Positions 8,789 through 17,674 of a stretch of 64,000 bases of DNA are shown here, one piece after another. Under the pieces are notes generated by a model. That model was not told the origin of the DNA. It did no database searches and saw only the letters and a program-made list of their open reading frames with translations. Source of the DNA: Actinomadura oligospora ATCC 43269 (GTDB taxonomy: Bacteria; Actinomycetota; Actinomycetes; Streptosporangiales; Streptosporangiaceae); NCBI RefSeq assembly GCF_000518265.1, contig NZ_JADG01000022.1, positions 1 to 64,000 of the forward strand. Direction: 5' to 3'. How positions within the stretch are numbered: position 1 is the first letter of the stretch; every line of letters begins with the position of its first letter. Made by a program: the position numbers and the translations under genes.

Positions 8789-9187
8789 GTGCCCACTGGC
8801 AAGGTCAAGTGGTACGACGCCGACAAGGGATTCGGCTTCCTCACCCGCGATGACGGCGGCGAGGTGTTCGTGCACTCCTCGGCGCTCCCCGCCGGCGTGA
8901 CGACGCTCAAGCCCGGCCAGCGCGTCGAGTTCGGCGTGGTCGAGGGCAGGCGCGGCCAGCAGGCCCACCAGCTGCGCGCGCTGGAGACCCTGCCCTCGGT
9001 GGAGAAGGCGATCGCCCGGCAGAAGCGCAAGAAGCCGGACGAGATGGTCATGATCACCGAGGACCTCATCAAGCTCCTGGACGGCATCTCCAACACCTAC
9101 CGGCGCGGCAAGCACCCGTCCCCGGCGGAGGCCAAGAAGATCGCCACCGTGCTGCGCGCGGTGGCCGACGACCTGGCCGCCCCGTAG
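8789..9187 (+). CDS. cspB: Cold-shock domain protein with C-terminal extension
   Basis: 132 residues, GTG start. Residues 1-66 form a cold-shock domain: GKVKWYDADKGFGFLTRDDG carries RNP1 (KGFGFL) and EVFVHSSAL carries RNP2 (VFVHS). It binds single-stranded nucleic acid. Classical CspA proteins are about 67 residues; the extra about 65 residues (basic QKRKKPDEM, then helices) are typical of the long actinobacterial form (M. tuberculosis Rv0871 type). It is followed by the broken MFS gene in the opposite orientation. Confidence 0.93.
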   Translation: MPTGKVKWYDADKGFGFLTRDDGGEVFVHSSALPAGVTTLKPGQRVEFGVVEGRRGQQAHQLRALETLPSVEKAIARQKRKKPDEMVMITEDLIKLLDGISNTYRRGKHPSPAEAKKIATVLRAVADDLAAP

Positions 9188-9200
9188 CCGGGTCCGCCCT

Positions 9201-10453
9201 CTAACCGGAGCGGCGGTGGGCCCTGGAACGGCGGATCAGCAGGACGGTCAGGGCCACCGCCAGCGCCGCCGCGACCAGCAGCAGCGCGACGCGGCCGTCC
9301 GCGACCAGGGACAGGGCGAGGCCGAGCAGCCCGCCCGCGACCCAGACCAGCTGGTGCAGGGTCTCCGACACCGCGAAGGTGGACGAGCGGACCTCCTCGC
9401 CGATCTCGCGCTGGACCACCGCGTCCAGGGAGAGCTTGCCGAGGGTCTGCCCGGCCGCGCCCGCGAACGCCACGGCGAGCGCCGCCCACAGCCCGAACAG
9501 GACGGCGCTCACCACGGCGACGGTCGTGGCGAACCCGAGCGTGGAGTACAGGATGACCTGCGGGGCGCGGGCCTTCATCCACGCGCCGAGCGCCGTCCCG
9601 GCGAGGCCGCCCGCGGCGGCGCACGCCGCGAGCAGCCCGAGCGCCACGGTGTGCGGGACGGGATCGAACCTCTCCTGCCGCAGCACGAAGGCCAGGTAGA
9701 TGATCAGGAAGCCGGAGAACGCGCGGAGCACGGCGTTCGCCTGCATCGCCTCGGCGACGACCGGGCCGACCTTGAGGAGCGTCCGCCGGCGTCGCCGCAC
9801 GGCGGTCCCGGTCGTGGACGGCGGGCGGGCCGCGTCCGGGTCGTCCACGTGGGCGGGCAGGCGCAGGACGAGGACGACGCCGAGTGCGAACACCAGCGGG
9901 GCGAGCCGCAGCAGCCAGTCCGCGCCGATCAGCAGGTTCAGGCCGGCGCCGACCGGGGCCGCGACGGCCGCCGCCAGCAGGCCCGCGAACGACAGCCGCG
10001 CGTTGGCCGTGACCAGGGTGATCGCCTCCGGCAGGACACGCGGTGTGACCGCCGCCCTCAACACCCCGAACGCCTTCGACAGCACCAGAACCCCGAACGC
10101 GGCGGGTCGCCCGAGCCACGCGGCGCGCCCGCGCCGACACGCCGGGCGGCGCGACGGGCCACGCTCCGGACGCGCTCCGCGCCGTCGTCGGCCGTCCGCG
10201 CGCCACGCCGGAGCCGTGCGAAGACTCCGGCCGGGCCCGCGCCGGGCGTCGCGTGCGCGCCGTCATCGGCCCTCCGCGCGACCCGCCGGAGTCGTGCGGA
10301 GATCCCGGGCGGGCCCGTGCTGGGCGTCGTGTCCGTGCTGCCGGGGGAGGTTGGTGCTGAGTTTGTGGCCGAGGTGTGACCCGCGTTCGCGCGTGTTGTC
10401 CGGGGGCCGCGCTGATCGCGGTCCTCAGCGGGATGACCTGCGGATTCGGACAT
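9201..10453 (-). pseudogene. MFS transporter, internally deleted
   Basis: Only the C-terminal two thirds of an MFS protein remains intact (start possible at GTG 10085, 294 residues, about 8 TM segments). It begins in mid-protein at AAFGVLVLSKAFGVLRAAV, a motif that in full-length relatives (about 440 residues, the M. tuberculosis Rv0876c type beside cspB) follows four TM helices. Upstream, in another frame, an Arg-rich segment (GVFARLRRGARTADDGAERV, starting near ATG 10453) resembles the basic N-terminus of that family. The TM1-TM4 coding part is missing between them and the frame shifts at about 10,120. This looks like an internal deletion. A truncated protein from 10085 could still be made. 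Confidence 0.65.
10167..10320 (-). repeat. Imperfect tandem repeat of about 76 bp (2 copies)
   Basis: Two head-to-tail copies lie at about 10243-10320 and 10167-10242, about 80% identical by eye. Both carry ctccgcacgactccggcg-like and cgcggaxggccgaxgacgg-like blocks. Read on the minus strand they encode the related segments GISARLRRVARRADDGAH and GVFARLRRGARTADDGAE. They lie inside the Arg-rich N-terminal remnant of the decayed MFS gene. Confidence 0.7.
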
Positions 10454-10574
10454 CTGGGCCGGGCGCGCTCCTCGGTCATGGCCGATCGGCTGGGGGCCTG
10501 TGACGAGGGTATGTTCCCGGCGGGGCGGCGATTGACCCTCCGGGGGCCGGGCGCGTGCCCGGCCATGCCCTTCC

Positions 10575-11660
10575 ATGGGCGAGAATTGGAGGGTGAGCCC
10601 AACCCGTCAGTCCAGCACCGCGCGTTCCACGGGGTCCCGGTCCGGCGCCGCAGCCGCCACCGGCGCCGCCGCGGGCGGGACGCGGCGCAGCCGTCCGCCC
10701 GCCCTCGACGCCGCCTGCGCCGAGGCGGTCGAGCTCGCCCGCGCCGCCGCCGAGGAGACCGCCGCGCCCGGCGGGGTCGGCGACCACCTGGGGCTGAGCC
10801 CCGATGCCGAGCGCGTCGTCACCCACTACTTCGCCTGCCTCGACCCCGGGTACAAGGGCTGGCACTGGGCGGTCACCGTCGCGCGCGCCTCCCGCGCCCG
10901 GACGGTCACGGTCGACGAGTGCGTGCTGCTGCCCGGCGACGACGCGCTGCTCGCCCCGGCCTGGGTGCCGTGGCTGGAGCGGCTGCGTCCGGGCGACCTC
11001 GGGCCGGGCGACCTGATGCCGACCGCGCCGGACGACCCGCGGCTCGCGCCGGGATTCACCGCCGTCGAGGACGAGGGCGAGCGGCAGGTCCAGTGGGAGC
11101 TGGGTCTCGGCCGTTCCCGCGTGCTGTCGGCCGAGGGGCGGGGCGACGCCGCCGAGCGCTGGTACGACGGTGTCGCCGGGCCGCGCGCCCCGATCGCCGC
11201 GTCCGCGCCCGCGCAGTGCGCGACCTGCGGTTTCTACGTGACGCTCGGGGGCGGGCTACGGCGGCTGTTCGGGGTCTGCGCGAACGAGTACGCGCCCGAC
11301 GACGGCCGCGTCGTCTCGGCCGACCACGGCTGCGGCGCGCACTCCGAGGCGGTGAACCTCCCGGCGGCGTCCGAGCACGGCCCGCCCGTCCTGGACGAGC
11401 TGGACTTCGAGGTCGTCTCGGACGTCCCGGCCGAGCAGGACGAGCAGGCCGAGGCGGAGGACGGCGCGCACGTCGAGGCCGAGGTCACCGAGGTCGAGGC
11501 CGAGGTCGAGGAGACCAAGGTCAAGAAGGCGTCCGGCAAGCGGGCCCCCGCCAAGCGCGCCCCGGCCAAGCGCGGTGGCGCGAAGGGCAGGACGGCCAAG
11601 CGCGGCACGGCCAAGAGCAAGAAGGACGGCTCCGGGGACACCGAGGCCGGCGACGGCTGA
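10575..11660 (+). CDS. DUF3027 family protein with Lys/Ala-rich tail
   Basis: 361 residues from ATG 10575 (GTG 10593 also possible). The N-terminus is Ser/Ala/Arg-rich. The DUF3027 core lies at about 40-250 (HYFACLDPGYKGWHWAVTVA). It contains a probable metal site CATC … VCANEY … DHGCGAH. After an acidic stretch (EQDEQAEAEDGAHVEAEV) it ends in a strongly basic histone H1-like tail with repeated KRAPAKRAPAKR. An acidic-then-basic tail suggests nucleic acid or chromatin contact; function unknown. The stop is 7 bases from the start of the sacsin-like ATPase gene, so the pair is probably translationally coupled. Confidence 0.85.
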   Translation: MGENWRVSPTRQSSTARSTGSRSGAAAATGAAAGGTRRSRPPALDAACAEAVELARAAAEETAAPGGVGDHLGLSPDAERVVTHYFACLDPGYKGWHWAVTVARASRARTVTVDECVLLPGDDALLAPAWVPWLERLRPGDLGPGDLMPTAPDDPRLAPGFTAVEDEGERQVQWELGLGRSRVLSAEGRGDAAERWYDGVAGPRAPIAASAPAQCATCGFYVTLGGGLRRLFGVCANEYAPDDGRVVSADHGCGAHSEAVNLPAASEHGPPVLDELDFEVVSDVPAEQDEQAEAEDGAHVEAEVTEVEAEVEETKVKKASGKRAPAKRAPAKRGGAKGRTAKRGTAKSKKDGSGDTEAGDG

Positions 11661-11667
11661 CGCGGCT

Positions 11668-14577
11668 GTGGACGATTCGTTCGGGACCGGCGAGCTGCGG
11701 GCGCGTGTCCTGCGGGCTTGGGCCGAGTCTCCGGCGCGGTTCCGCGCCGACGCCAACACCGAAGAGGACTTCGCCCTCGGCGGCTACCGCGACCGGGTCG
11801 TGGTCGAGCTGGCGCAGAACGCGGCCGACGCCGCGCTGCGCGCCGGCGTTCCCGGGAGGCTGCGGCTCACGCTGCGCGGGGACGTGCTGGCGGCGGCGAA
11901 CACGGGCGCGCCGCTGACGGCGGACGGCGTGGAGGCCCTGTCCACGCTGCGCGCCTCGGCGAAGCGGGACGAAGCCGGATCCGTTGGGCGGTTCGGCGTC
12001 GGCTTCGCGGCCGTGGTTTCGGTCAGCGACGAGCCGTCCATCATGTCCGCTTCGGGCGGTGTCGCGTGGTCGCTGGAGCGTGCGCGCGCGGCGGTCGCGG
12101 ACGTCCCGGAGCTGGCGTCGGAGCTGGCCGTCCGGTCGGGGCACGTGCCGCTGCTGCGGCTGCCCTTCGGCACGGCGGCCGACGGCGTTCCCGAGGGGTT
12201 CGCGACGGTCGTCCGGCTGCCGCTGCGGGACGGGACGGCGGTCGAGCGCGTCCGGGGGCAGCTCGGCGAGGTCGGACCGGCCCTGCTGCTCGCCCTGCCC
12301 GCGCTGGAGTCCGTCGAGATCGACGTGGACGGGGACGTCCGCGAGGTCCGGCTCGGGGAGTGGCGGACGGCCGAGGCGCACGGCGAGATCCCGGCCGAGC
12401 TGCTGGCGGATCGTCCGACCGAGGAGCGGCTGCGCACCGGCTGGCAGGTCCGCTGGGCGCTGCCCGCGGACGCCGGGCGCGTCCTGTCGGTGGAGAAGGT
12501 CGGGGTTCCGGCGGTGCTGCACGCGCCGACGCCCTCCGACGAGCGGATCGACCTGCCCGCGCTGCTGATCGCGTCCTTCCCGCTCGCCCCGGACCGGCGG
12601 CACGTCGCGCCCGGCCCGCTGACCGACTTCCTGGTCGAGCGCGCCGCCGACGCCTATGTCGACCTGCTGCGCGGCCTTCCCGTCGGGCCCGAGGTGCTCG
12701 GGCTCGTCCCGGGGCCGGTCGGGGCCGGGGAGCTGGACGCGAAGCTGCGTCGCGCGATCCTGGCCCGCCTGCCCGAAACCCCGCTGCTGCCCGGCCCGAT
12801 ACGCGGCCGGGACGCCGTCGCCGTGGACGCGCCGCCGCCGTTCCTCGACCTCATGGCCGACGTCATGCCCGGCCTGCTGCCGCCGGGCTGGCCGGTCCGG
12901 AGCCCGGCGCTCGACGCGCTCGGCGTCCGGCGCATGGAGCTGGCCGACGTCGTCGACGCGCTGGTCTCCCTCGAACGGCCGCCGAGCTGGTGGAAGTCGC
13001 TGTACGCGGCGCTGTCGGGGGCGTCCACGGACGGCCTGGGCGCGCTGCCCGTCCCGCTCGCCGACGGACGGCTCGCGCGCGGCCCGCGTGGCACGCTGAT
13101 CACGACCGGGGACACCACGGCCCTGGAGCCGCTCGGCCTGCGGATCGTCCACCCCGAGGCCGTCCACGCGCTGCTGACCAGGCTGGGCGCGATCGAGGCG
13201 GGGCCGCGCCAGCTGCTCGCCGACGCGGCCGTCCGGGCGGCCGTCGAGGAGTCCTTCGACGACGACGACCCGGACGCGCTCGCGGGCGCCGTGCTGACAC
13301 TGGTCCGCGAGTCCCGGCTCGACCCGGGCGACGAGCCGTGGCTGGAGCACCTGGCGCTGCCCGCCGACGACGGTGATCTCTACGCGGCAGGTGAGCTGCT
13401 GCTCCCGGACAGCCCGCTGCACACGATCATGGCGGACGACGCGCCGTTCGCGACCGTCGCCGCCGAGCTGGTCGAGCGGTTCGGCTCCGAGGCGCTCGCC
13501 GCCGTCGGTGTCCTCTCCGGCCTCGCGACCGTCCGCGCCGAGGACGTCAACGTGATCGGCCTCGCGGACGCCGCCGACACCCTCCACCTGGACGGCGAGG
13601 ACCTCTGGGCCGAGGACGTCCTGCGCCGCACCGGCGACCAGGACCTGCCGCCCCTCGTGCCCGAGTTCACGGCCGTCCGCGACCTGGAGCTCGTGGACGA
13701 CTGGCCCGCCGCCCTCGGTCTGCTGGCCCGCCCTCCGCTGCGGGCCGCCGTCGTCGAACCGGCCATGGTCAGCGTGGACGGCGGTCGCCGGGTGACCGCG
13801 CCGTCCTATACGGCGTGGTGGCTGCGGAGGCATCCCGTTCTGTCCGGCCGCCTGCCCGGCCAGTTCCGCATGCCGGACGGCTCGGACCTGCTGAGCGGTC
13901 TGTACGACGAGGCCCCGGACGGCCTGGACGAGGGGTTCCTGCTCGCGCTGGGCGTCCGCACCACCCTGGACGATCTTCTCGACGAGCCGGGCGGCGCGGC
14001 CGAACTGCTCGCCCGGATGGCCGATCCCGGCCGCGTGATCTCCCGCGAGCACCTCGGCGTCCTGTGGACGGCCCTGGCCGCCGCGGCTCGCGACGTCGAG
14101 CCGCCCGAGGCCGTGCGGGCGATCGTGGACGGCCGGGTCGAGGTCGTGGACGCCGCCGACGCGCTCGTCCTGGACCGTCCCGACCTGCTGCCGCTGCTGA
14201 CGGGCCAGCCGCTGGTGATCGCCTCGGCGGACGCCGCGGGCGCGCTCGCCGAGCTGCTCGACCTGCCGCGCGCGAGCGAAGAGGTCACGGGCGAGGCGTC
14301 CGGGCCGGGGACGCCGACGGCGGTTCCCGAGGTGGTCAGGGCCGTCCTTCCGGACGCTCCGGACACCTACCTGGCGCACGACCGGCTGACCGTGGACGGC
14401 GTGGACGTCCCCTGGTGGGTGGGCGACGGGGAGATCCACGCGACCGGCCCGTCCGGGCTGGCGCGCGCCCTGGCCTGGACGTCCGGCGCATGGCCCGACC
14501 GGCACCTCGCCGAGGCCGTGCTGCGCGCCCCTGAGGACACGGCGACGCTCCTGGCCGAAGCCGACCTGGAGCACTGA
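11668..14577 (+). CDS. Sacsin/Hsp90-type ATP-binding domain protein
   Basis: About 969 residues from GTG 11668. Residues 1-230 show a GHKL ATPase fold: N-box ELAQNAADAALRAG with the Mg-coordinating Asn, a D-x-G-like region (NTGAPLTADGVEAL), and G2 box GSVGRFGVGFAAVVSVSD. It matches actinobacterial proteins annotated as sacsin N-terminal ATP-binding-like. The remaining 740 residues show no recognised domain and are made of alpha/beta segments with many Leu/Asp. The partner gene DUF3027 lies immediately upstream. A chaperone-like or remodelling role is inference; no DNA-binding or nuclease motif is seen. Confidence 0.85.
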   Translation: MDDSFGTGELRARVLRAWAESPARFRADANTEEDFALGGYRDRVVVELAQNAADAALRAGVPGRLRLTLRGDVLAAANTGAPLTADGVEALSTLRASAKRDEAGSVGRFGVGFAAVVSVSDEPSIMSASGGVAWSLERARAAVADVPELASELAVRSGHVPLLRLPFGTAADGVPEGFATVVRLPLRDGTAVERVRGQLGEVGPALLLALPALESVEIDVDGDVREVRLGEWRTAEAHGEIPAELLADRPTEERLRTGWQVRWALPADAGRVLSVEKVGVPAVLHAPTPSDERIDLPALLIASFPLAPDRRHVAPGPLTDFLVERAADAYVDLLRGLPVGPEVLGLVPGPVGAGELDAKLRRAILARLPETPLLPGPIRGRDAVAVDAPPPFLDLMADVMPGLLPPGWPVRSPALDALGVRRMELADVVDALVSLERPPSWWKSLYAALSGASTDGLGALPVPLADGRLARGPRGTLITTGDTTALEPLGLRIVHPEAVHALLTRLGAIEAGPRQLLADAAVRAAVEESFDDDDPDALAGAVLTLVRESRLDPGDEPWLEHLALPADDGDLYAAGELLLPDSPLHTIMADDAPFATVAAELVERFGSEALAAVGVLSGLATVRAEDVNVIGLADAADTLHLDGEDLWAEDVLRRTGDQDLPPLVPEFTAVRDLELVDDWPAALGLLARPPLRAAVVEPAMVSVDGGRRVTAPSYTAWWLRRHPVLSGRLPGQFRMPDGSDLLSGLYDEAPDGLDEGFLLALGVRTTLDDLLDEPGGAAELLARMADPGRVISREHLGVLWTALAAAARDVEPPEAVRAIVDGRVEVVDAADALVLDRPDLLPLLTGQPLVIASADAAGALAELLDLPRASEEVTGEASGPGTPTAVPEVVRAVLPDAPDTYLAHDRLTVDGVDVPWWVGDGEIHATGPSGLARALAWTSGAWPDRHLAEAVLRAPEDTATLLAEADLEH

Positions 14578-14679
14578 CCCTCTCCGACTGGGCGGTCCGC
14601 GGCAAACTCCGCGCGGCGGGCTATGGAAAGCGGGCTCGGGGCGATCTAGGATCCCGCCCAAACCCGTTCCGGAAGCGGG

Positions 14680-14934
14680 CTAGGAGCCCTGCTTGGCCGC
14701 GCGTTCGGCGGCGAGGCGGGCCCGGGACGCCTGGAGGCGCGGGACGTACCAGATCGCGAAGAGGCCGATGCCGGTGCCGACGGCGCACACCCCCAGCCAC
14801 CAGCGTTCGTCCGACGGGAGGCCGACGAGCAGCAGCACGACCAGCGCGACCGCCCAGGCGACCGTCCCGGCGATCGCGATGTGGACGTCGTTGGTCGCGA
14901 GCGGCTGCGGATCGGGACGGCGCGGACGGCTCAT
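14680..14934 (-). CDS. DUF2530 small membrane protein
   Basis: 84 residues. The basic N-terminus carries RRPDPQPLATNDVHIAIAGT, the DUF2530 opening. TM1 is approximately AIAGTVAWAVALVVLLLVGL and TM2 approximately WLGVCAVGTGIGLFAIWYV, followed by a basic Ala-rich cytoplasmic tail. In actinobacteria this family sits beside a MarR regulator, as here (marR starts 73 bases away, divergent). Function unknown. Confidence 0.88.
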   Translation of the reverse strand: MSRPRRPDPQPLATNDVHIAIAGTVAWAVALVVLLLVGLPSDERWWLGVCAVGTGIGLFAIWYVPRLQASRARLAAERAAKQGS

Positions 14935-15007
14935 GCGTTCAGCCTAAGCGCAGCGGGCCCCGCCTCGGCCGCCGCCCCCGGTTCGAAACCGGCGCCGACG
15001 TGGGACG

Positions 15008-15487
15008 ATGGAGACAGGGACAGCAGGGGAAGGGCATCTGACGTTGGACACCACCACCGCCGGCCTGGCCGAGGAGCTGCGGATCTCCGTGGCACGCCTC
15101 TCGCGGCGCCTGCGCACCCTGCGTCCGGCCCGTCCGGAGGACGCCCGGCCGCCGCTCACCCTGACCCAGTTCGCCGCCCTCGCGGCCCTGGCCCGGCACG
15201 GTTCCATGACGCCGCGCGAGCTCGCCGACCATGAGAAGGTCCAGCCGCCGTCGATGACCCGGGTGATCGCGTTCCTGGAGGACCAGGGCCTGCTGGAGCG
15301 CACCCCGCACCCGACGGACGGGCGGCAGGCCGTCCTGGTCCCGACCGACGCCGGGCACACCCTGCTCGCCGAGGAGCGGCGGCGCAAGGAGCAGTGGCTC
15401 GCCCGCCGTCTGAACGAGCTGAGCGACGAGGAACGCGACATCCTGCACCGGGCCGCGCCCGTGCTGGACAAGCTCAGCCGCGCCTGA
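15008..15487 (+). CDS. MarR family transcriptional regulator
   Basis: 159 residues from ATG 15008; a TTG at 15044 has a better-placed gggaaggg, so the protein may be 12 residues shorter. The winged helix is clear: LTLTQFAALAALARHGSMTP, then LADHEKVQPPSMTRVIAFLE (recognition helix), then DQGLLERTPHPTDGRQAVLV (wing with the DxR motif). It is followed after 107 bases by an MFS exporter on the same strand, a common regulator-exporter arrangement. Confidence 0.93.
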   Translation: METGTAGEGHLTLDTTTAGLAEELRISVARLSRRLRTLRPARPEDARPPLTLTQFAALAALARHGSMTPRELADHEKVQPPSMTRVIAFLEDQGLLERTPHPTDGRQAVLVPTDAGHTLLAEERRRKEQWLARRLNELSDEERDILHRAAPVLDKLSRA

Positions 15488-15594
15488 GGCCCGCTTCCCC
15501 CCGTACCACCACCTCTCGCCCGTATGGCGGAATACCGAACACGGGCATATCGTTAGCAATGTAAAAGACTTTGTGGTGGCGGAGGTGTGTCTGC

Positions 15595-16974
15595 GTGGGG
15601 GTGGCCCTCGGGACCGGAACGGCGACGGAGACGACGAACACGACAACGACGATCACGACGACGGAAGTAGAAGTAGAGGTCGAGACCGGGCGGACCGAGG
15701 GGCCCGGTGAGGAGGGCGAGGCGCGGAACGGCATGTTCCGGTCGCTGCGGAACAGGAACTACCGGCGGTACGCCGGCGGGCAGGTCGTGTCCAACACCGG
15801 CACCTGGATGCAGCGGGTGGCGCAGGACTGGCTCGTCCTCGAACTGGCGCACGGCACCGGCGGCACCGCCCTCGGGATCACGACCGGCCTCCAGTTCCTG
15901 CCGCTGCTGCTGTTCGGGCTGTGGGGCGGCGTCATCGCCGACCGGTACCCGAAGCGGCGCGTCCTGATGCTCACCCAGACCGCGATGGGGCTGCTCGCGC
16001 TGGTGCTCGGGGTGCTCGCCGTCACTGGGACGGCGCAGGTCTGGCACGTCTACGTGCTGGCGTTCCTGCTCGGCCTCGCGACCGTCGTGGACAACCCGAC
16101 CCGGCAGGCGTTCGTGGTCGAGATGGTCGGACGCGAGGACCTGCCCAACGCGATCGCGCTCAACAGCGCCACGTTCAACGGCGCCCGGCTCATCGGGCCC
16201 GCGGTCGCCGGAGTGCTGATCGCGGCGATCGGCACCGGCCCGGTGTTCTTCGTCAACGCGGCCTCGTTCGGGGCCGTCCTGCTCAGCCTTTACCTGATGC
16301 GGACGGACGAGCTGAACACCGTGGCGCCCGTCGCGCGGGCCAAGGGCCAGCTGCGGGAGGGCCTGCGGTACGTCCGCGGACGCCCCGACCTGATGCTGGT
16401 CCTCGTCCTCATCGGGGTCGTGTCGATGTTCGCGATGAACTTCCAGATCACGGTCGCGCTGATCTCCCGGCAGGTGTTCCACTCCGGGGCGTCCACGTTC
16501 GGACTGGCGAGCACGATGATGGCGGTCGGCGCGCTCACCGGGGCGCTGCTGGCGGCCCGCCGCGCGGCCCGGCCGCGGTTCCGGATGCTGATCGGCGCCG
16601 CGCTGGTCTTCGCGGCCCTCGTCACGCTCGGCGGGCTCATGCCGACCTTCTGGTCCTACGTGCTGTCCCTGGTGCCCGCCGGGATCGCGATGATGACGTT
16701 CACGACGGCGGCGAACGCGACCATGCAGCTGGGCGTCGAGCCCGAGATGCGCGGCCGGGTCATGGGCCTCTACATGCTCGTCTTCCTCGGCACCAACCCG
16801 CTGGGCGCGCCGATGGTCGGCTGGATGTCGCAGACGTTCGGCCCGCGCGCCACCGTCGTCGTGGGCGGGCTCGTGGCCCTCGCCGCAACGCTCGCCGTCG
16901 CGGCCGTGGCCGTCCCGCGCGCGGAGATCCGGCCGCGGCTCACCAAGCTGATCGAGGCGACCGCGGGACGCTGA
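15595..16974 (+). CDS. MFS transporter (MFS_3/EntS-like exporter)
   Basis: About 459 residues from GTG 15595 (ggagg 9 bases upstream). The first 45 residues are an odd Thr- and Glu/Val-rich low-complexity leader (TETTNTTTTITTT, EVEVEVETG). The conserved part starts at MFRSLRNRNYRRYAGGQVVS, so ATG 15733 could be the true start. About 12 TM segments follow, with GVIADRYPKRRVLM as motif A between TM2 and TM3 and NPTRQAFVVEMVGREDLPNA typical of this subfamily. It is probably a drug or metabolite exporter controlled by the preceding marR. Confidence 0.9.
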   Translation: MGVALGTGTATETTNTTTTITTTEVEVEVETGRTEGPGEEGEARNGMFRSLRNRNYRRYAGGQVVSNTGTWMQRVAQDWLVLELAHGTGGTALGITTGLQFLPLLLFGLWGGVIADRYPKRRVLMLTQTAMGLLALVLGVLAVTGTAQVWHVYVLAFLLGLATVVDNPTRQAFVVEMVGREDLPNAIALNSATFNGARLIGPAVAGVLIAAIGTGPVFFVNAASFGAVLLSLYLMRTDELNTVAPVARAKGQLREGLRYVRGRPDLMLVLVLIGVVSMFAMNFQITVALISRQVFHSGASTFGLASTMMAVGALTGALLAARRAARPRFRMLIGAALVFAALVTLGGLMPTFWSYVLSLVPAGIAMMTFTTAANATMQLGVEPEMRGRVMGLYMLVFLGTNPLGAPMVGWMSQTFGPRATVVVGGLVALAATLAVAAVAVPRAEIRPRLTKLIEATAGR

Positions 16975-17056
16975 CGTCGCACGTGGGAGGGCATCTGACG
17001 TGACAAGGACGGGTCCGGGCTGAGAGGCTGACGGACGTGGCACCCCGGACGTACGC

Positions 17057-17674
17057 ATGAGATTGTTCGTCGCGCTGTTGCCCCCGCAGGAGGTCCTGGA
17101 CGAGCTGGAGGCGTTCGTCGAACCGCTGCGGGGGATCGTGCCGGAGCTGCGCTGGACGCGCAGCGAGCTGCTGCACGTCACGCTCGCCTTCTTCGGCGAC
17201 GTCGACGACCGGACCCTCGAGAAGCTCCTGCCCCGGCTCGAACGGGCCGCCGCGCGCCACGACCGGCTCTCGCTGTCGCTGGCGGGCGGCGGGGCGTTCC
17301 CGGACGGCGGCGCGCACGCGCGGGTCCTGTGGACGGGCCTCTACGGCGACCGCCGCGACCTGGCGGCGCTCGCGTCCTCGACCGCCGCCGCCGGACGCCG
17401 CGCCGGAACCCCGCCGGACCGCCACAGCACGTTCCGCCCGCACCTCACGCTCGCCCGCAGCCGCCACCCCGTGGACGTCCGGCCGCTGCTGGAGCCGATG
17501 TCGTCGTTCGCGGGCCAGCCGTGGACGGCCGAGGCCGTCCACCTCGTCCAGAGCCGGCTGCCCGCCAAGGGGCGCACGCAGGTCGAGTACGAGTCCCTGG
17601 AGTCCTGGCCCCTGCGCGCGCCCCGCCCGGAGGCCGGGCGCCCGGACGGCGGGCGCTTGGACGGCGGGGGTTAG
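17057..17674 (+). CDS. thpR: RNA 2',3'-cyclic phosphodiesterase
   Basis: 205 residues of the 2H phosphoesterase (LigT/ThpR) family. MRLFVALLPP is the typical start. The two catalytic His-x-Thr motifs are H40-V-T-L and H129-L-T-L, at normal spacing for a family of about 180-190 residues. It hydrolyses 2',3'-cyclic phosphate ends of RNA, and some relatives show 2'-5' ligase activity. The last 15 residues are Gly/Asp/Arg-rich and extend past the fold. The 3' end overlaps the convergent gene at 17671 by 4 bases. Confidence 0.93.
   Translation: MRLFVALLPPQEVLDELEAFVEPLRGIVPELRWTRSELLHVTLAFFGDVDDRTLEKLLPRLERAAARHDRLSLSLAGGGAFPDGGAHARVLWTGLYGDRRDLAALASSTAAAGRRAGTPPDRHSTFRPHLTLARSRHPVDVRPLLEPMSSFAGQPWTAEAVHLVQSRLPAKGRTQVEYESLESWPLRAPRPEAGRPDGGRLDGGG

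Noticed and set aside
11521..14661. Open frame of about 1,050 codons on the minus strand
   Set aside because: It is antisense to the sacsin-like ATPase gene and the DUF3027 tail. No start signal or domain.
15549..15562. AT-rich tcgttagcaatg before the MFS exporter as a MarR operator
   Set aside because: It is a good location and AT-rich, but the symmetry is poor beyond the outer TTA/TAA, so it is not supported as a defined operator.
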